A stretch of DNA of 64,000 nucleotides from Cryptomeria japonica (lineage: Eukaryota; Streptophyta; Pinopsida; Cupressales; Cupressaceae). The notes below the pieces were generated by a model, which ran no database searches, was not told the DNA's origin, and worked only from the letters and a program-made list of their open reading frames with translations. The stretch covers positions 118,395,847 through 118,459,846 of the forward strand of contig NC_081406.1 of the NCBI RefSeq assembly GCF_030272615.1, written 5' to 3'. Both the position numbers and the translations under genes were made by a program. Positions 1 to 11,243 of this stretch are shown here, piece by piece (position 1 is the first letter of the stretch; each line of letters opens with the position of its first letter).

Positions 1-1389
1 TAACAAAAATTGTTCATCAAACCTTACATTTATTGTTTCAACAATTTTATTCAGTCTATTATTGAAACATCTATAGGCTTTGCTATGAGTAGAGTATCCA
101 AGAAAGATACCCTCATCAGTTTTAGCCTCAAAATTTCCTAGATTTTCTTCATCTCTTTTTAGATAACATTTGGCACCAAAAATCTTGAAATATTTGATAG
201 AAGCAACTTTTCCATACCAAAGTTCATAAGGAGTAAAGGTAGATTTTACCCTAATTTGTACACGATTCAAAATGTAAATAGCTGTGTGTACAGCTTCTTT
301 CCAATACCTATCTGGTAGATTTGCTTCATTAAGCATTGTGCGAGCCATTTCTTTGACTGTTCTATTTTTTCTCTCAACTACTCCATTCTGTTGAGGTGTA
401 CGAGTAGCAGCATATTGTCTCTTAATACCATGTCTTTCACAGTAATCAATGAATTCTTGTGAAGTGAATTCACCACCCTTGTCTGATCTCAAGCATTTCA
501 ATTTTAGATCAGATTCTCGTTCAACCATTTTTCTGAAAATCTTAAACCTATCAAATGCTTCGGATTTGTGTTTAAGGAAAGTGACCCATACCATTCTGGT
601 ATAGTTATCAACAAAAAGCATAAAATATTTTTCACCATTTATAGACTGTGTCCTTGTAGGACCACATAAGTCTGTGTGAACAAGCTGTAATGGTCTAGTA
701 GAAGAATGTTCTTTAGGTTTGAAGGACACTTTTGTTTGCTTTCCTTTCAAACATGCTTTACAAACTGAATTGAATGGTTTATTCAAAATAGGCAAACCTC
801 TAACATTCTGATTTTTACTGATTCTAACCAGATTGTCAAAATTTATATGTCCTAGGTGTTTATGCCATAACCAATTTTCTTCTATTTGACCCATAAGACA
901 AATGCCTTCATTATTCTCATAGTCAGTGGAATCAAGCAAACTATAGACATTGCCAATTGTTCTTAAACCAGCAGCAACAGTTTTACCAGATTTATTTTTG
1001 ATAGTACAGTCTTGAGAACTAAAAGATACACTGTAACCACTATCACAAATTTGACAGACACTCAATAAATTGTGCTTTAACCCTTCAACAAAGTACACAT
1101 CATGAATAGGAGTATCATCATTTAGCAATAATGTACCTTTACCTCGTACATAAGCTCCTGAATTATCCCCAAAGCGTACAAAGCTACCATTAAAGTCTTC
1201 AAGATGCAGAAATTTATTTCTATCTCCTGTCATATGGTGTGAACAGCCACTGTCCAACACCCATAAAGACTTCTTATTTGAGAAAAATGCAGTTTGCACT
1301 ATCATTGATTGCTCAATACCAGATACAAACTTAGGTTTCCATATTTTATTAGGACTTGCCTTTGTTTTGCACTGTATAGTAGTATGCCC
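1..1389 (-). CDS. RE1 Ty1/copia pol: protease, GAG-pre-integrase, integrase (partial)
   Basis: Reading the minus strand from about 1389 down to base 1 gives one open frame with no stop that leaves the window. In order it shows the aspartic protease active site in VLDSGCSHHMTG (about 1225-1260), the pre-integrase zinc finger (WHKHLGH, then CKACLKGK near 740-870), and the integrase core with all three acidic residues in context: HTDLCGP (about 665), RSDKGGEF (about 470) and QQNGVVERKN (about 370). This order (protease, integrase, then reverse transcriptase) is that of Ty1/copia polyproteins. Reverse transcriptase and RNase H should lie beyond the left edge. The frame is +1 relative to the upstream gag frame (see the gag entry), so pol is expressed either by frameshifting or not at all. 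It is the best preserved pol segment in the window and may be young. Confidence 0.93.
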
Positions 1390-2977
1390 AAAAAGTGTTA
1401 CACTTATTACACTTTACTGTTTTTGGAAAGTCATATCCTTGATTGTACCCAAACATAGGAAATCTTTGCTGCAGAAATCTGCAAGTATTAACCTTATGAC
1501 CAAACCTATTGCAATAGAAACAGTATCCATGAAAGAAGCCAAACCTAAAAGGTTTTGTTCTGTTAGAAGTCTGAAATGATTTTCTAGTTGCAGGCTTAGT
1601 GTTCTGTCTTGATGATTCAGCTTTATCAAACCCTAAACCAGCCAAATCTTTATGCAATTTTTGCTTGCTCAAGATATCATTTAGATGTATTGTACTTTCA
1701 TACTGTTCAATTTGTTTTTGAAGTTTTGTGGACTGTTGTTCTAATGTTTCAATTTTCTTTTCTCTTTCTTCAAGAAGGGACTTCAAGTTTGAAGTCACTA
1801 AATTTGCATCATTTAACTCAACTTGTAAAATCTGATTTGAATTTTCATGTGAAGCTACAAGTTTCTTTAACCTCTTTATTTCTTTTAAGGCACAAAGCAA
1901 TTCTCCTTCAAGATCTATTTCTCCTTGATCTAGATCTTCAAATTCATTTTCTGTTTTGCTAGTTACATCTTCTAATTCTACCATAAATAGAGTTTCATCA
2001 CCTTCACAAGGTGAATCATCTGATTCATTTCCAGAGTCTTCTTTAGTAAAAAGACTCTTCTTTTTCTTGAAGGTATTAAATCTCCTTTTAGGATTCCACA
2101 TTTTCTTTTTGTAGAATTTTTCTGGTTTTTCCTCTTCGCTGTTTTGATCACTTAGAGGACATTGAGCAGCAAAGTGTCCAGCTTTGCCACAATTAAAGCA
2201 CTTAAAAGGTAATTTGCCCTTATATTTCTTTTTTAGTTTTCTAACAAAAAGGGCTTCTATAGCATCTGAAAGTTCAGAGTCACTATCAGGTTCTTCTTTC
2301 TTTTCTATTTTAAAAGCTGTTTCTCTTGAAGAAGAAGGATTATTACCTATCCTCATCTCATAGGCAGTAAGAATGCTTTGAAGGTTATCAAGTGTCATGG
2401 TAGAGAAACTTTTCTTTTCTTCTAAGGTTGAAACCTTAGTTTCAAACTTGGGTAACAAGGTTCTAATCACTTTATTGACAACTTCCTTTTCTTCAACATC
2501 TTCACCAAGACCCTTTCTGGAATTAACTATTTCATCAACTCTAAGAAAATAACTTGCTACTGTTTCATCTTCTTTCATTCTTAAGGATTCAAACTGATTT
2601 TTGAGTGTAAGGATTTTAGACTCCTTAACCTTAGCATCCCCTTGATAAATGGTTTCAAGTTTTTTCCAAATATCATAAGCAGAAGAACAATGCATGACTT
2701 TAACAAAAACATCTTTAGTGAGACCACATAAGAGAGCATGCTTGGCTCTGGCATTTAACTCATACTTGGTTTTATCATCAGGATCAGTAGGAATAATGGA
2801 AGGAACTGTATATTTTGTGATCACAATATTCCACACATTAAGATCAACTGAAATGAGATAAGTTTCCATTCTAATCTTCCAGAACACATAATCAGTTCCA
2901 TCAAAAAGAGGAGCTCTTGAAAGTGAAGCACCTTCCTGAGTTTGAGCCATAAAAAACTTCCAAATGACCAGGAACAA
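1349..2977 (-). CDS. RE1 Ty1/copia gag (UBN2-type) with zinc knuckles
   Basis: A 542-residue frame. The likely start is MAQTQEGASLSRAPLFDGTD, a few codons into the frame, because that is the usual beginning of copia gag. Residues about 20-250 are the gag polypeptide (UBN2 type; W, Y and K positions such as DYVFWKIRMETYL). A CCHC zinc knuckle, CFNCGKAGHFAAQC, sits near residue 260, followed by an acidic region, a coiled coil (about 365-435) and a second knuckle-like motif, CFYCNRFGHKVNTC. A third knuckle begins CNKCNTF but the frame is lost inside it: dropping one base from the five-base A run at 1390-1394 restores CNKCNTFGHTTIQC and joins the frame to pol. The gag protein packages element RNA in a virus-like particle. 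The frame has no stop until the shift. Confidence 0.92.
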   Translation of the reverse strand: MFLVIWKFFMAQTQEGASLSRAPLFDGTDYVFWKIRMETYLISVDLNVWNIVITKYTVPSIIPTDPDDKTKYELNARAKHALLCGLTKDVFVKVMHCSSAYDIWKKLETIYQGDAKVKESKILTLKNQFESLRMKEDETVASYFLRVDEIVNSRKGLGEDVEEKEVVNKVIRTLLPKFETKVSTLEEKKSFSTMTLDNLQSILTAYEMRIGNNPSSSRETAFKIEKKEEPDSDSELSDAIEALFVRKLKKKYKGKLPFKCFNCGKAGHFAAQCPLSDQNSEEEKPEKFYKKKMWNPKRRFNTFKKKKSLFTKEDSGNESDDSPCEGDETLFMVELEDVTSKTENEFEDLDQGEIDLEGELLCALKEIKRLKKLVASHENSNQILQVELNDANLVTSNLKSLLEEREKKIETLEQQSTKLQKQIEQYESTIHLNDILSKQKLHKDLAGLGFDKAESSRQNTKPATRKSFQTSNRTKPFRFGFFHGYCFYCNRFGHKVNTCRFLQQRFPMFGYNQGYDFPKTVKCNKCNTFWAYYYTVQNKGKS

Positions 2978-3009
2978 TCCCTAGGACAGACCTATATGAG
3001 GGACCCTAT

Positions 3010-3021
3010 GCTCTGATACCA
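3010..3021 (-). other. RE1 primer binding site (initiator tRNA-Met)
   Basis: On the minus strand the 12 bases read TGGTATCAGAGC, complementary to the 3' end of plant initiator tRNA-Met. It lies between the LTR end and the gag start and fixes the minus orientation of RE1. Confidence 0.9.
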
Positions 3022-3684
3022 CTTGTTGGAAGTGGAAAACACTCTGAGAGGGGGGGGGTGAATCAGAGTGTTACAAAATTTTTACAAGTTAAACTTTATG
3101 GACCTTGACAATTTTAATTCACAGTGTGAACAGATGGCTGAAACTTAACACTTTGAAGGAATACATTAATGCAGCTTAAAGTATACCATTGAACCAACTA
3201 AAACATCTAATTCAGACCTTGTTTAACAAAATGGTATTAAGATATTACACAAACTTGAAACATTAAAAAAACTTTCAATATTGCATTACATACATTCAAC
3301 TAAACAGAGTATGAGATAAAGAGGACTAAAATATGATGTATCAGAGCATACACTAGTAAACAGAATGAAACACGACAATGCAACATAACACAATATTTTG
3401 CATGAGTGGAAAACCCTCTTGGGGTAGAAAAACCACTCGGAAGATCCCTTTTATTAATTCAACAAGAGCACCAACTCAGTTCACATGTTTTAGAAACCAC
3501 AAGGCCTCAAGGAGCACCAACCCCTCTTCTTATCAATGTATCTTTCAACTCGAGCTACAACCACTGGTGATTTTATGCATGCATTTTATTCTTGCAGTCA
3601 CAAAACCATCAGGGATTGGAGCGAGAATATTTTATCAGTCTGTACATATGAAAATTTTGCAATAATATTCTTCAACACTATCCA

Positions 3685-3880
3685 ATCTCTGAAAATATGG
3701 TTTCAAATCAATAAAATCTCATATACTCTGAACAGTATGATTTCAAATCAACAAACCCTGAACAATATGATTTCAAATCAAATAAAACCTCAAATACTCT
3801 GTACTGTATGATTTCAAATCAATAAACACTGAATAATATGGTTTCAATTCAATGAAGCCTCATATACTCTGTAACAAAAA
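3685..3880. repeat. Degenerate tandem repeats in RE1 LTR
   Basis: Imperfect repeats of a unit built on ATGATTTCAAATCAA and CTCATATACTCTG occur about five times. Confidence 0.7.
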
Positions 3881-3912
3881 CAGAGTATTGATTCTCAAGA
3901 AACCCTCGGCTG

Positions 3913-4035
3913 TGTCTGGTAAACTACGGCACTGTTTAATACTACCACTTTGTTCACACTCAAACTACGGCACTGTATTTCTATTTTAATGTTACCACTT
4001 TGTTCACTCTCAAACTACGGCACTGTATTTCTCTG
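3913..4035. repeat. Tandem repeat with CAAACTACGGCACTGT core
   Basis: The core AAACTACGGCACTGT, followed by TACCACTTTGTTCAC, appears three times (near 3924, 3963 and 4012), spaced by about 40 to 50 bases. It lies just downstream of the presumed TATA box of the minus-strand LTR, so it may be transcribed leader sequence. Confidence 0.7.
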
Positions 4036-4738
4036 TTTTCTTCTCACAAACTGATCTGTCAAACTGTTTTTTTATGCCCACAGAAAAAACCCCATTTTCT
4101 CCTTAAATAACCCGCTTATACAAAATCTTACAAGATTTGTAAACTGAAAAACAAATAACTGATTCTAACTGTGCAACGGAAACAGTAGAAACAGAAGACG
4201 TTTTAATTTCCCAGTCACGAAAAACAAAAATAAAGCACGAACACTTCCTTATTTTTATTTTGCATAACTGAAAAATTCGAACCAAGGTAAACAGTATCTC
4301 TTAAATCATGTGTTTCAAGAAACATACCTGTTAAACGCAAACTAAACAAATAAACTAACCAGTCAACCGTTAATCTCTTGAATGAAACCATTGTTCGCAC
4401 CATTCTCTGTAACTGATTCGAGCTCTGTAGCTCCAACGGCACTGTGACTCACACGGCGTTAGGGTTTGACGGACTCCAAAACAAAAAAAATGAAACGCCA
4501 AATACAACTTCCAAGAAAAACATTTAACTTGTTCGATACAATAAGTATCATGAGGAATATGCCCTTTAAACCGTAGCCGTATTAACCAAAGATGTCATTA
4601 ACAATAATGCAAAATCAGAGCTATCGTGTCACCAGCATGGCTCCAAAAAACATGTTTTAAACACTTCACACGTCAGCCAAGTCAGTATGTCCATGTCACT
4701 ATCCTGGCCCACGAGAAAAATATAACCACATGCCAACA

Positions 4739-5676
4739 CATCATCTTTTTCTTTCTTGTCATCAAGGACAAAAGTACCAAAGAGCAACATCCTTTTCACT
4801 TTTAGTGGCATGAATGCTTGTTATGTGCTGCCAATCTCTTCATGGATGCTCCTGCTCATTTGACACTGTCTCGACTATCCAAATGAATACTTTGATATTT
4901 GTGCTTTGATGAAGTAGATCAGCTTTTGTAAACTCTGAATGCAACTTAGATTGTAGAGATATTGTTCGATGTTTAAGACTACATTAACATTAATATTGTA
5001 GGCTCATCCTATATGGCTGTCATTTTGTTCTTAGGCTGCATATATGTGATTTCTTCTTGGGGTTGAAAAGTTGTCTACTGAGTGTTGCCTCTAATGTTGC
5101 ACAAGATCCTTTTTTCCTTTTTTCTTTCTTAGATGAATTATACCATGATTGGATTATGACTACATTTTTTTTATATCACTGATATAGTTCACTATAAATC
5201 AACACTTTGATCAGCTATTGTATGCATTATCTTAGATAATAATCATTGTGTATGCTACTCCATGAAAGGCAAGGAAGGCATGAATACTCTGAGACCATTT
5301 AAGTCCAGAGTTTCTGCCAAAATAATCCTTGGATGACAAACACAAAGTTTCCTTTTAAATCTGATTATTCATTTGGTAGGAATCTGGACTTAAATATTCT
5401 TAGGGCAAAATGTAGTTACTCTACCTCTCATTTGCATGCTAGGCTCAACCCTTGTGGGAGCCATATTTTACCCCACTTGCTGAAACTAAAAATGATTAGA
5501 CCTATTACTGCACATGGAACAAACCAGTTAGCAAAAGATTCTTTCTTATATTTGCTGATATATGTCTTTACTTTTTTGATGCACATTGAGATCAACTGAT
5601 ATATGTATAAGCACATGATCATGTAGTCATTGTTTAGATCCTTCAAGATATAACATCATTATTATGACTAATGCAG
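4739..5676. other. Spacer without recognised gene
   Basis: AT-rich sequence with no recognised repeat or coding frame. The short frames present lack family features. Its 3' end looks like an intron leading into the exon at 5677. Confidence 0.5.
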
Positions 5677-5930
5677 GAAACCGGGCACTTGGAAGGACTC
5701 AGGAAGTACAAAGACAATCAACTTCAGACAACCATTGAGGATGCCTAACCAGTCATACAGGCAATGACTGGTTACCCTCTTTACATGCTTATGACTTTAA
5801 TTTACTTATTTCATGTATTTGTTGTTCTTCTTTTGTTTCAAAGAAGTAAAGGCCAGTCTCACGGCTTGTGTGAGACTACATGTACATTTTTACATTCAAT
5901 GAATAAAGATTACATTACTTTTCAAAAAAT
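5677..5930 (+). CDS. Possible 3'-terminal exon and 3' UTR of an unidentified gene
   Basis: A T-rich stretch ends in ATGCAG at 5671-5676, a normal plant splice acceptor. It is followed by 23 codons (ETGHLEGLRKYKDNQLQTTI, then EDA) and a TAA at 5746-5748. About 150 bases further on is AATAAA (5902-5907), a poly(A) signal. The peptide is hydrophilic, helix-prone and unlike retroelement proteins. I do not recognise the family and see no convincing upstream exons before RE1, so this may be a gene fragment left by element insertion, or chance. Coding bounds within the exon would be 5677-5748. Confidence 0.35.
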
Positions 5931-6099
5931 AGTGCATAAATCTTTCTATGTTATGTTCATTTTCATGAACTCTATAATTTTTAAAGTTATGTATTTTCAT
6001 AGATTAATACAATGTAAGAAGTTTTAAAATGCACCTTTTGCTTGATAACATGGTGGCTCTACCTGATTGAGCCTGAAAGTGAAAATCTAGTAACAATTA

Positions 6100-6343
6100 C
6101 TAGTTATATACTCCTGAGAATTAACATTCTCCATGGTTTTTCCCATTTGGGTTTTCTACGTATAAATTTCAGTGTTTATCTTCTTGTTGCGTTCCTCATG
6201 TTTAGTCTACATTAACTGCTTCATTTCAGTCAAGTTTGTTTGATATTTAAGTGGAAGGTTATAATCGCGAAGAAAAGTTTTAATCTCTAGGAATACTGAT
6301 TCACCTCCCTCTCAATATTCCAGTGCTTTCAACTTGATCAACA
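6100..6343 (+). repeat. RE2 5' LTR, last ~245 bases only
   Basis: From ATTACTAGTTATAT to TTGATCAACA this segment matches the end of the complete LTR at 16515-17750, including the copia-type stretch GGTTTTTCCCATTTGGGTTT and the final CTGATTCACC. Upstream of about 6100 the match stops, so the U3 and most of R are missing here through truncation or replacement. Confidence 0.8.
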
Positions 6344-6345
6344 AT

Positions 6346-6357
6346 TGGTATCAGAGC
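6346..6357 (+). other. RE2 primer binding site (initiator tRNA-Met)
   Basis: TGGTATCAGAGC lies two bases after the LTR end and is complementary to initiator tRNA-Met. Confidence 0.9.
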
Positions 6358-6447
6358 TTTGGTCCCTTGCTTGGAAAGATTAACTTCTTGAGGGAGATCT
6401 GTATTGGTTGACTCATGGTACCTTTATACTGGGCAAAATATTTTCAG

Positions 6448-7393
6448 ATGGATGAAGATTTGAAGACAACTCTTGAAGATTTGGAAAGCGTTGAATCAAA
6501 GAATGAAGAATTGTAGGAGAACGTGAAGGTAGCAAATGAATGTGTGCAGAAGCTGAGAGAGAAAATTTAAAAATTGAAATTGAGGCATAATGAGGTTAAC
6601 AATTAGTTGAAAAAAGTGAACGAGACTATTAAATATTTGTTGTAGAAGACTGAAGAAAAAGACAAGTCAAAGTAGATCCTGAAAGAGACAATAAAGCAGA
6701 AGTCTAGAGAATGTGAAAAGCATGAACAAGAAGTGAAGAATCTGAAGGTAGAATATAAGATACTTGATAGCAGTAAGCTCTTGGAAGATTTGATTAGCAT
6801 GCAACAAGTTAAATCAGACAAAACCAGACTTGGTTTCGAACTCGGTATGTGTTCAGATTAAAATGGTAAAGAAGAAAAGAAAGAAGTCAAAGCTAAAGAA
6901 GAGAAGATGTCAAAAGGTGAGAACAAATCTCAGAATTAGAAATCAAATGCAAGAAGACCACAGGTACCACAACCTAATGCACAAGGGTACCTATCTTTTA
7001 ATGGCTATTATTTTTAATGTAATAAATTTGAACACAAGGCAGCAAATTGTAGAAGCATTCAGTGTTATAGTTGCAAGATGTTTGGACATAAAGCAAGTGT
7101 TTGTAGAAATCATGTTGTGAGTTACAATTATTATCCGGTTGATTCAAAGGATTACAACTTTCATGGATACTATTACATTTGCAATAACTATGGACATAAC
7201 GAAATTCAATCCACATACAAATCACATTCGATAAGATCTCAAAGGAAGATTGTTAGTTGTTTCAAATGCAAGCAGTCTGAACATTATGCTAATCAATGCA
7301 AGAATCAAAATATGGAGACATTTATTGAGAAGAATGTGATGAAGAATGGTGACTCAAAGAAGAAAGAAAATTTGGTCTAGAGAAAGAAGAGTG
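6448..7393 (+). pseudogene. RE2 gag remnant: coiled coil plus zinc knuckles
   Basis: Starting at ATG 6448 (MDEDLKTTLEDLESVESKNE) one frame can be followed through several in-frame stops and frame changes. The first 150 codons form a Glu/Lys-rich coiled coil. The second part carries CCHC zinc knuckles or their remains: CNKFEHKAANC, CYSCKMFGHKASVC (intact CX2CX4HX4C), CNNYGHNE (damaged) and CFKCKQSEHYANQC. Several stops stand where Gln is expected (CAG or CAA to TAG or TAA). The UBN2 capsid part seen in RE1 gag is absent. The frame is interrupted at 7394-7398 by RE3 and resumes at 14211. Confidence 0.75.
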
Positions 7394-7398
7394 AGAAC
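7394..7398. other. RE3 target site duplication, left
   Basis: AGAAC here and AGAAG at 14206-14210 flank RE3: four of five bases agree, as expected for an old 5-bp duplication. Confidence 0.7.
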
Positions 7399-8603
7399 TA
7401 TAAAGTGGAAAACTAGATCCTAGTGACTCCCCACCTAGGAGAGAGAAAGGAAGCCACTAGGATGATTTTCACTTCCGAAGAACTTTACATTCAAAAGAGG
7501 GGCTTGAATCCACTAGATCCAAATCCAAGGGAAGCAAGGATGTGAATTTTGAGTAGATTACAAGCTTTTAAAGTTTCATTTACCCTCCTTTGTAAATGAG
7601 AAAGTTGACTTGATGACTATGTAGAAAAGAGAGAGGAAATGAGTGAAATCAGGAGTTTCCAAATTGGGATCGTGCTGTAAATTTGGATCTGAGCTAATTA
7701 AATTGACACAGATCTACCCTGCAAATTTGGAGAACAGTCATAGGGATTGTGGCGGGAATTTACATGGACCGCCACAAAATCCACGAAATGAAAAGGGTTC
7801 TTCCATCTATGCAAATGAAGCCCAAACCTACAATTCTAGCTGCACACCTACAACCTACACACAAAAAAGAGAAGAAAGGGGGGTTGTGGATAGGGGTTTG
7901 CCTCAGTCAAACCCTAGTTGAGGAATCAATCTTGAAAGAAAGTAATTGCAAATTCTTGAATGCAAACAATGGAAATGTATACCTTGTAGATCTGTAACTT
8001 TTTCATGATGATTTATTTTCTTCTTGAATGTAACCACAAATGTTGTATGAAATGGCATGTAACATAACAAAACCCTAACACACACACATGATTGCAAATG
8101 AATGTTGTAATGTTGCTCCAATGGATGAATGAAGAAGACATGAATGCTTGAATGCTTGATGATGACCTTGAAATCTTGTATCTTATTCTTATGCTCCTTA
8201 TTTGTCTTTTGGTTGTCCATTTGTACATAAATGAGGGTATTGAATTCCTTTTTATACATGCTTCAAGGATTAATTTTCAACCACCAAAGGCCGACAAAGA
8301 GGAATTGCAAACGCCGAAGACAAATTTTGCATAGGAGATCGGGCAGACCGAACATAGGGCCACCCTAAGAGGTGAGGACAGGGGTGTCACACCCCTATCC
8401 TACGGGGACAAGGCCACCATGCCACTTTGCTGCCCTATTTTGGGGCCTGGACAAGGTCTAGAGTAGATACAGGACATGAAGGAGAAAGAGTGAAGGGTTG
8501 GAAATGCAAAAATAGGTCTTGGTTAGGGAAGAAGATGTCGTCACAAATGTGAGGACCCAAAATATAGTTAAAATTGTAGGGGTCATAATTTTATGACACT
8601 ACA
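7399..8603 (-). repeat. RE3 3' LTR
   Basis: Direct repeat of 12996-14205, about 90 percent alike by eye. On the minus strand it begins TGTAGTGTCATAAAATT and ends ACTTTATA (TGTAAAG on the plus strand in the other copy). The orientation follows from the polypurine tract beside it at 8604 and the PBS beside the other copy. Confidence 0.88.
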
Positions 8604-8618
8604 TTTAGCCCCCACTTT
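8604..8618 (-). other. RE3 polypurine tract
   Basis: On the minus strand AAAGTGGGGGCTAAA abuts the start of the LTR, the usual place of plus-strand priming. Confidence 0.75.
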
Positions 8619-9236
8619 AGCGAGATTATGGCTTACGCCACTACTGCCGGTAAAGTAGAAGAAAAGTGAGATGAAGATGAGAGATGCAGAGCAATACCAC
8701 AAGGAGTATAAGAAATCACTAATATTGAGGAGTAAAAGGACCCCAATCTTAGGGTCTTAACTCATGCCAACATATGTAAGAGCACACAAAACAAAGACAA
8801 AGCACAAAAAGACTTATGACCAAAACAAGACAGAAGATGACAAACTAACTAGACGAAGAGATCTCGAGCTCAGATGTCTCAACAAATAATCAGGACACAA
8901 AGACCAATGCCATCACATAAACATGAACAATCACATAAAAGAGAAAAGATGACATCATCCATGAACTATCAATAGTAAAACTATGAGTTCATGAGAGGAA
9001 GAAAAGAGAGAACATGAATACACACTTTGGCAATCCATGAGAAGAAAGGCGAAGAAGAAAGAAACCACATCTCGCCCCTAAAACTAGGTGATCCATGTAA
9101 AGAGAGAGAGTGAGAACACCGTTAGTTCCACTCAACCTCATGTGCATGTGTGCAAGTAAGGTTCAAAGCACCTCATAGGAGTCTATGCCCAAGTACGCTA
9201 CAACCTATATAGAATGTATAGTACAAGTGTCAAGAA

Positions 9237-9560
9237 AGGTGTGATATCTCTCTCTAAGAGACCATGCTCTGGTTCCGAGAACAATCACCCCGCATAAAAG
9301 AAAAGTGGTGTCATCTCTCTCTAAGAGATCATGCTCTGGTTCTTAGAATGACCCATTGTACAAGAGAAAAGTGATTACATCTTTCTCTAAGAGGTTTCCC
9401 TTTGGTTCAGAGAATGTCTCATTATACAAGACAAGAAGAAGTGAAGACATCTCACTCTAAGAGACTATGCTCTGGTTCCAAGAATGACCCACTGTACAAA
9501 AAGTGATGACATCTTTCTCTAAGAGGTTTCCCTCTAGTTCCAATAATGTCCCATTGTTCA
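9237..9560. repeat. Tandem array in RE3
   Basis: Roughly five units of about 65-80 bases, each with CATCTCTCTCTAAGAGA or a variant, then CTCTGGTTC, GAATG and CCCA.TGTACAA. The core TCTCTAAGAGA is palindromic. Confidence 0.75.
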
Positions 9561-9600
9561 ATGCATGAGAGAAGTATAGTACAAAGGAGCAGTGTGTGTG

Positions 9601-9622
9601 CCCCCCCCCCCCCCCGCCCCCT
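9601..9622. repeat. Poly-C tract
   Basis: Fifteen or more C, one G, then further C. Length is likely to vary between reads or individuals. Confidence 0.85.
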
Positions 9623-11243
9623 TAAGATGTCAACATAGGCAGATGTTTATATCTTAAGGAAATAAGAACAAGGATGCCTACCTTCATCACAAAGAAGATA
9701 TATGCTATGAAACAATGTCATAAATCCAAGCAAGAGAGGGAGTACTCTTGAAGCAAGGATACGATAGTTGACAAGAGATGTCTTGTTGTTAGTGTAAAGG
9801 TGATCCTTGGAGGAGAAAAGATCTTTGTTCAAAAAACATCTACCCCCAAGATGAGTTGTCTTAGACAAATATAACATCTTCTAGTTCAAGAAAAGGAAAG
9901 AACAAGAATGGAATCCTTCCTCCTATTCCTAAGTGAAAGGGAATCTTGATGAGGGATGACTCATGTTTAGCCCCCAGAGGGATGATTGGATTTATCATAG
10001 ATGTACATTACCTAGTGTAAAAGAGGTCGTAGTGAAGGATTAACACTTCTTGTATAAGGGAGAATCCTTAAGCCAATAACCAACAATTTTGTACAAGGAA
10101 TGACATCAAGTAATAGAACTCACACCATCCTCTTAATAGGGCAAAGTGGATCCCTAGAGAAAGAGAGAGAGAAGGATCATTGCCCCCCAAGCTAATGGGA
10201 CAATGAGAAGAGCTTACACAATCTACTAGAGAGAGATTTAACATAAGCAAATGTGAAATGAACTTATATAAACACATCCAATAAAAGGCATGAGTAAATG
10301 TAAAATACACGTCTCAAGAAGTGGTAATCTTTGAAAAGAAGAGATAAAAGGAATAATACATTTCCCAAGGGGGATTAGTCATAAACGCATACCATTGTAA
10401 GAAATGATAATCACATATGATCAATACTGCCCCTAAAAGAAATAATGATAAGAAAGAAAAGGGAAAGGAGTCAAAATCCTTGCCCCCCAAGTGAGGAGAA
10501 CAAGGAGAAACATTACACATTTTCTGATGGTGATTAGTTTCAAGTGATATGTTGTCCTAGTGGAAAAAATCCTTTCAAGGAAGGAATACATACTTCTCAA
10601 GAGATCATTCCCTGCTAAGGGGCATATCATACTTGTGAATAATCGAAACCATAGAAGAGGTAAGATTTCTAAGAGAATGAAAGAATGAGAATATGTGCAG
10701 TACTCATTAAAGATGCCCCTCTCCAAGCAAAGAGAAAAACCCAATAACAATTACATGCTCACATAAGAATAACCCTATGCAAAAAAAGAGATCTAATAAT
10801 GAATAATGCACAAAGATAGAGATAAATGCATAGAAAGAAGGAGAAAATTGGACTTCATGTTGCTGCCCCAAAGTATATGAAAGTAAACAATACCACCACT
10901 AATGATAAAGAGATCATGTTAAATGGGTTAATTATGCCATAGGGTGAAGAGCAACATGAAGGGAAAAGAAGTGATAAGGCATGATGTTTTTACTAAAAAA
11001 TACAGCTAGATCTTATGTGAGACAAATGTACATAAGATCATATTGTAGTTGAACAAATTTTTTAAATGCATAACATTTTCCAAGAGAGTGTGAATATGAA
11101 TCATGAAAAATGCAATATTCAATACCTTTCACTTGCTTAATATTTTTGTTTTTATTTTGAGGAGGAAAGGAAATGTTCTTGTCATATTTCAACCTCCAAT
11201 AGATTCTTGCAACTAATCTATCAGGATGGTAAATATCATCTTG

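Larger units (their letters stand above)
3024..4738 (-). repeat. RE1 5' LTR (outer end uncertain)
   Basis: The inner end is clear: on the minus strand ...CCAACA ends two bases before the PBS. The outer end is placed at 4738, where the plus strand reads CCAACA (minus TGTTGG), giving matching TGTTGG/CCAACA termini and a length of about 1.7 kb. The second LTR lies outside the window, so the outer end and any target duplication cannot be checked. A TATA-like TTATTTAAGG on the minus strand at 4101-4110 would be its promoter. The LTR holds short internal tandem repeats. Confidence 0.5.
8619..11243. other. RE3 internal non-coding region
   Basis: No gene-like frame. It holds a tandem array (9237-9560), a C run (9601-9623) and recurring short phrases such as TTGCCCCCCAAG (near 10180 and 10480), and lacks any trace of protease, reverse transcriptase or integrase. 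It occupies the place where pol would be. Confidence 0.7.

Noticed and set aside
1609-1962. 117-residue plus-strand ORF
   Set aside because: Lies opposite the clearly coding RE1 gag and has no features of its own.
6346-6357. tRNA-Met-like sequence
   Set aside because: Only the 12-base primer binding site complementary to the tRNA end; no tRNA gene fold around it.
9237-9560. Tandem units that might be taken for a CRISPR-like array
   Set aside because: Repeats are imperfect and adjacent without unique spacers, in plant nuclear DNA inside a retroelement.
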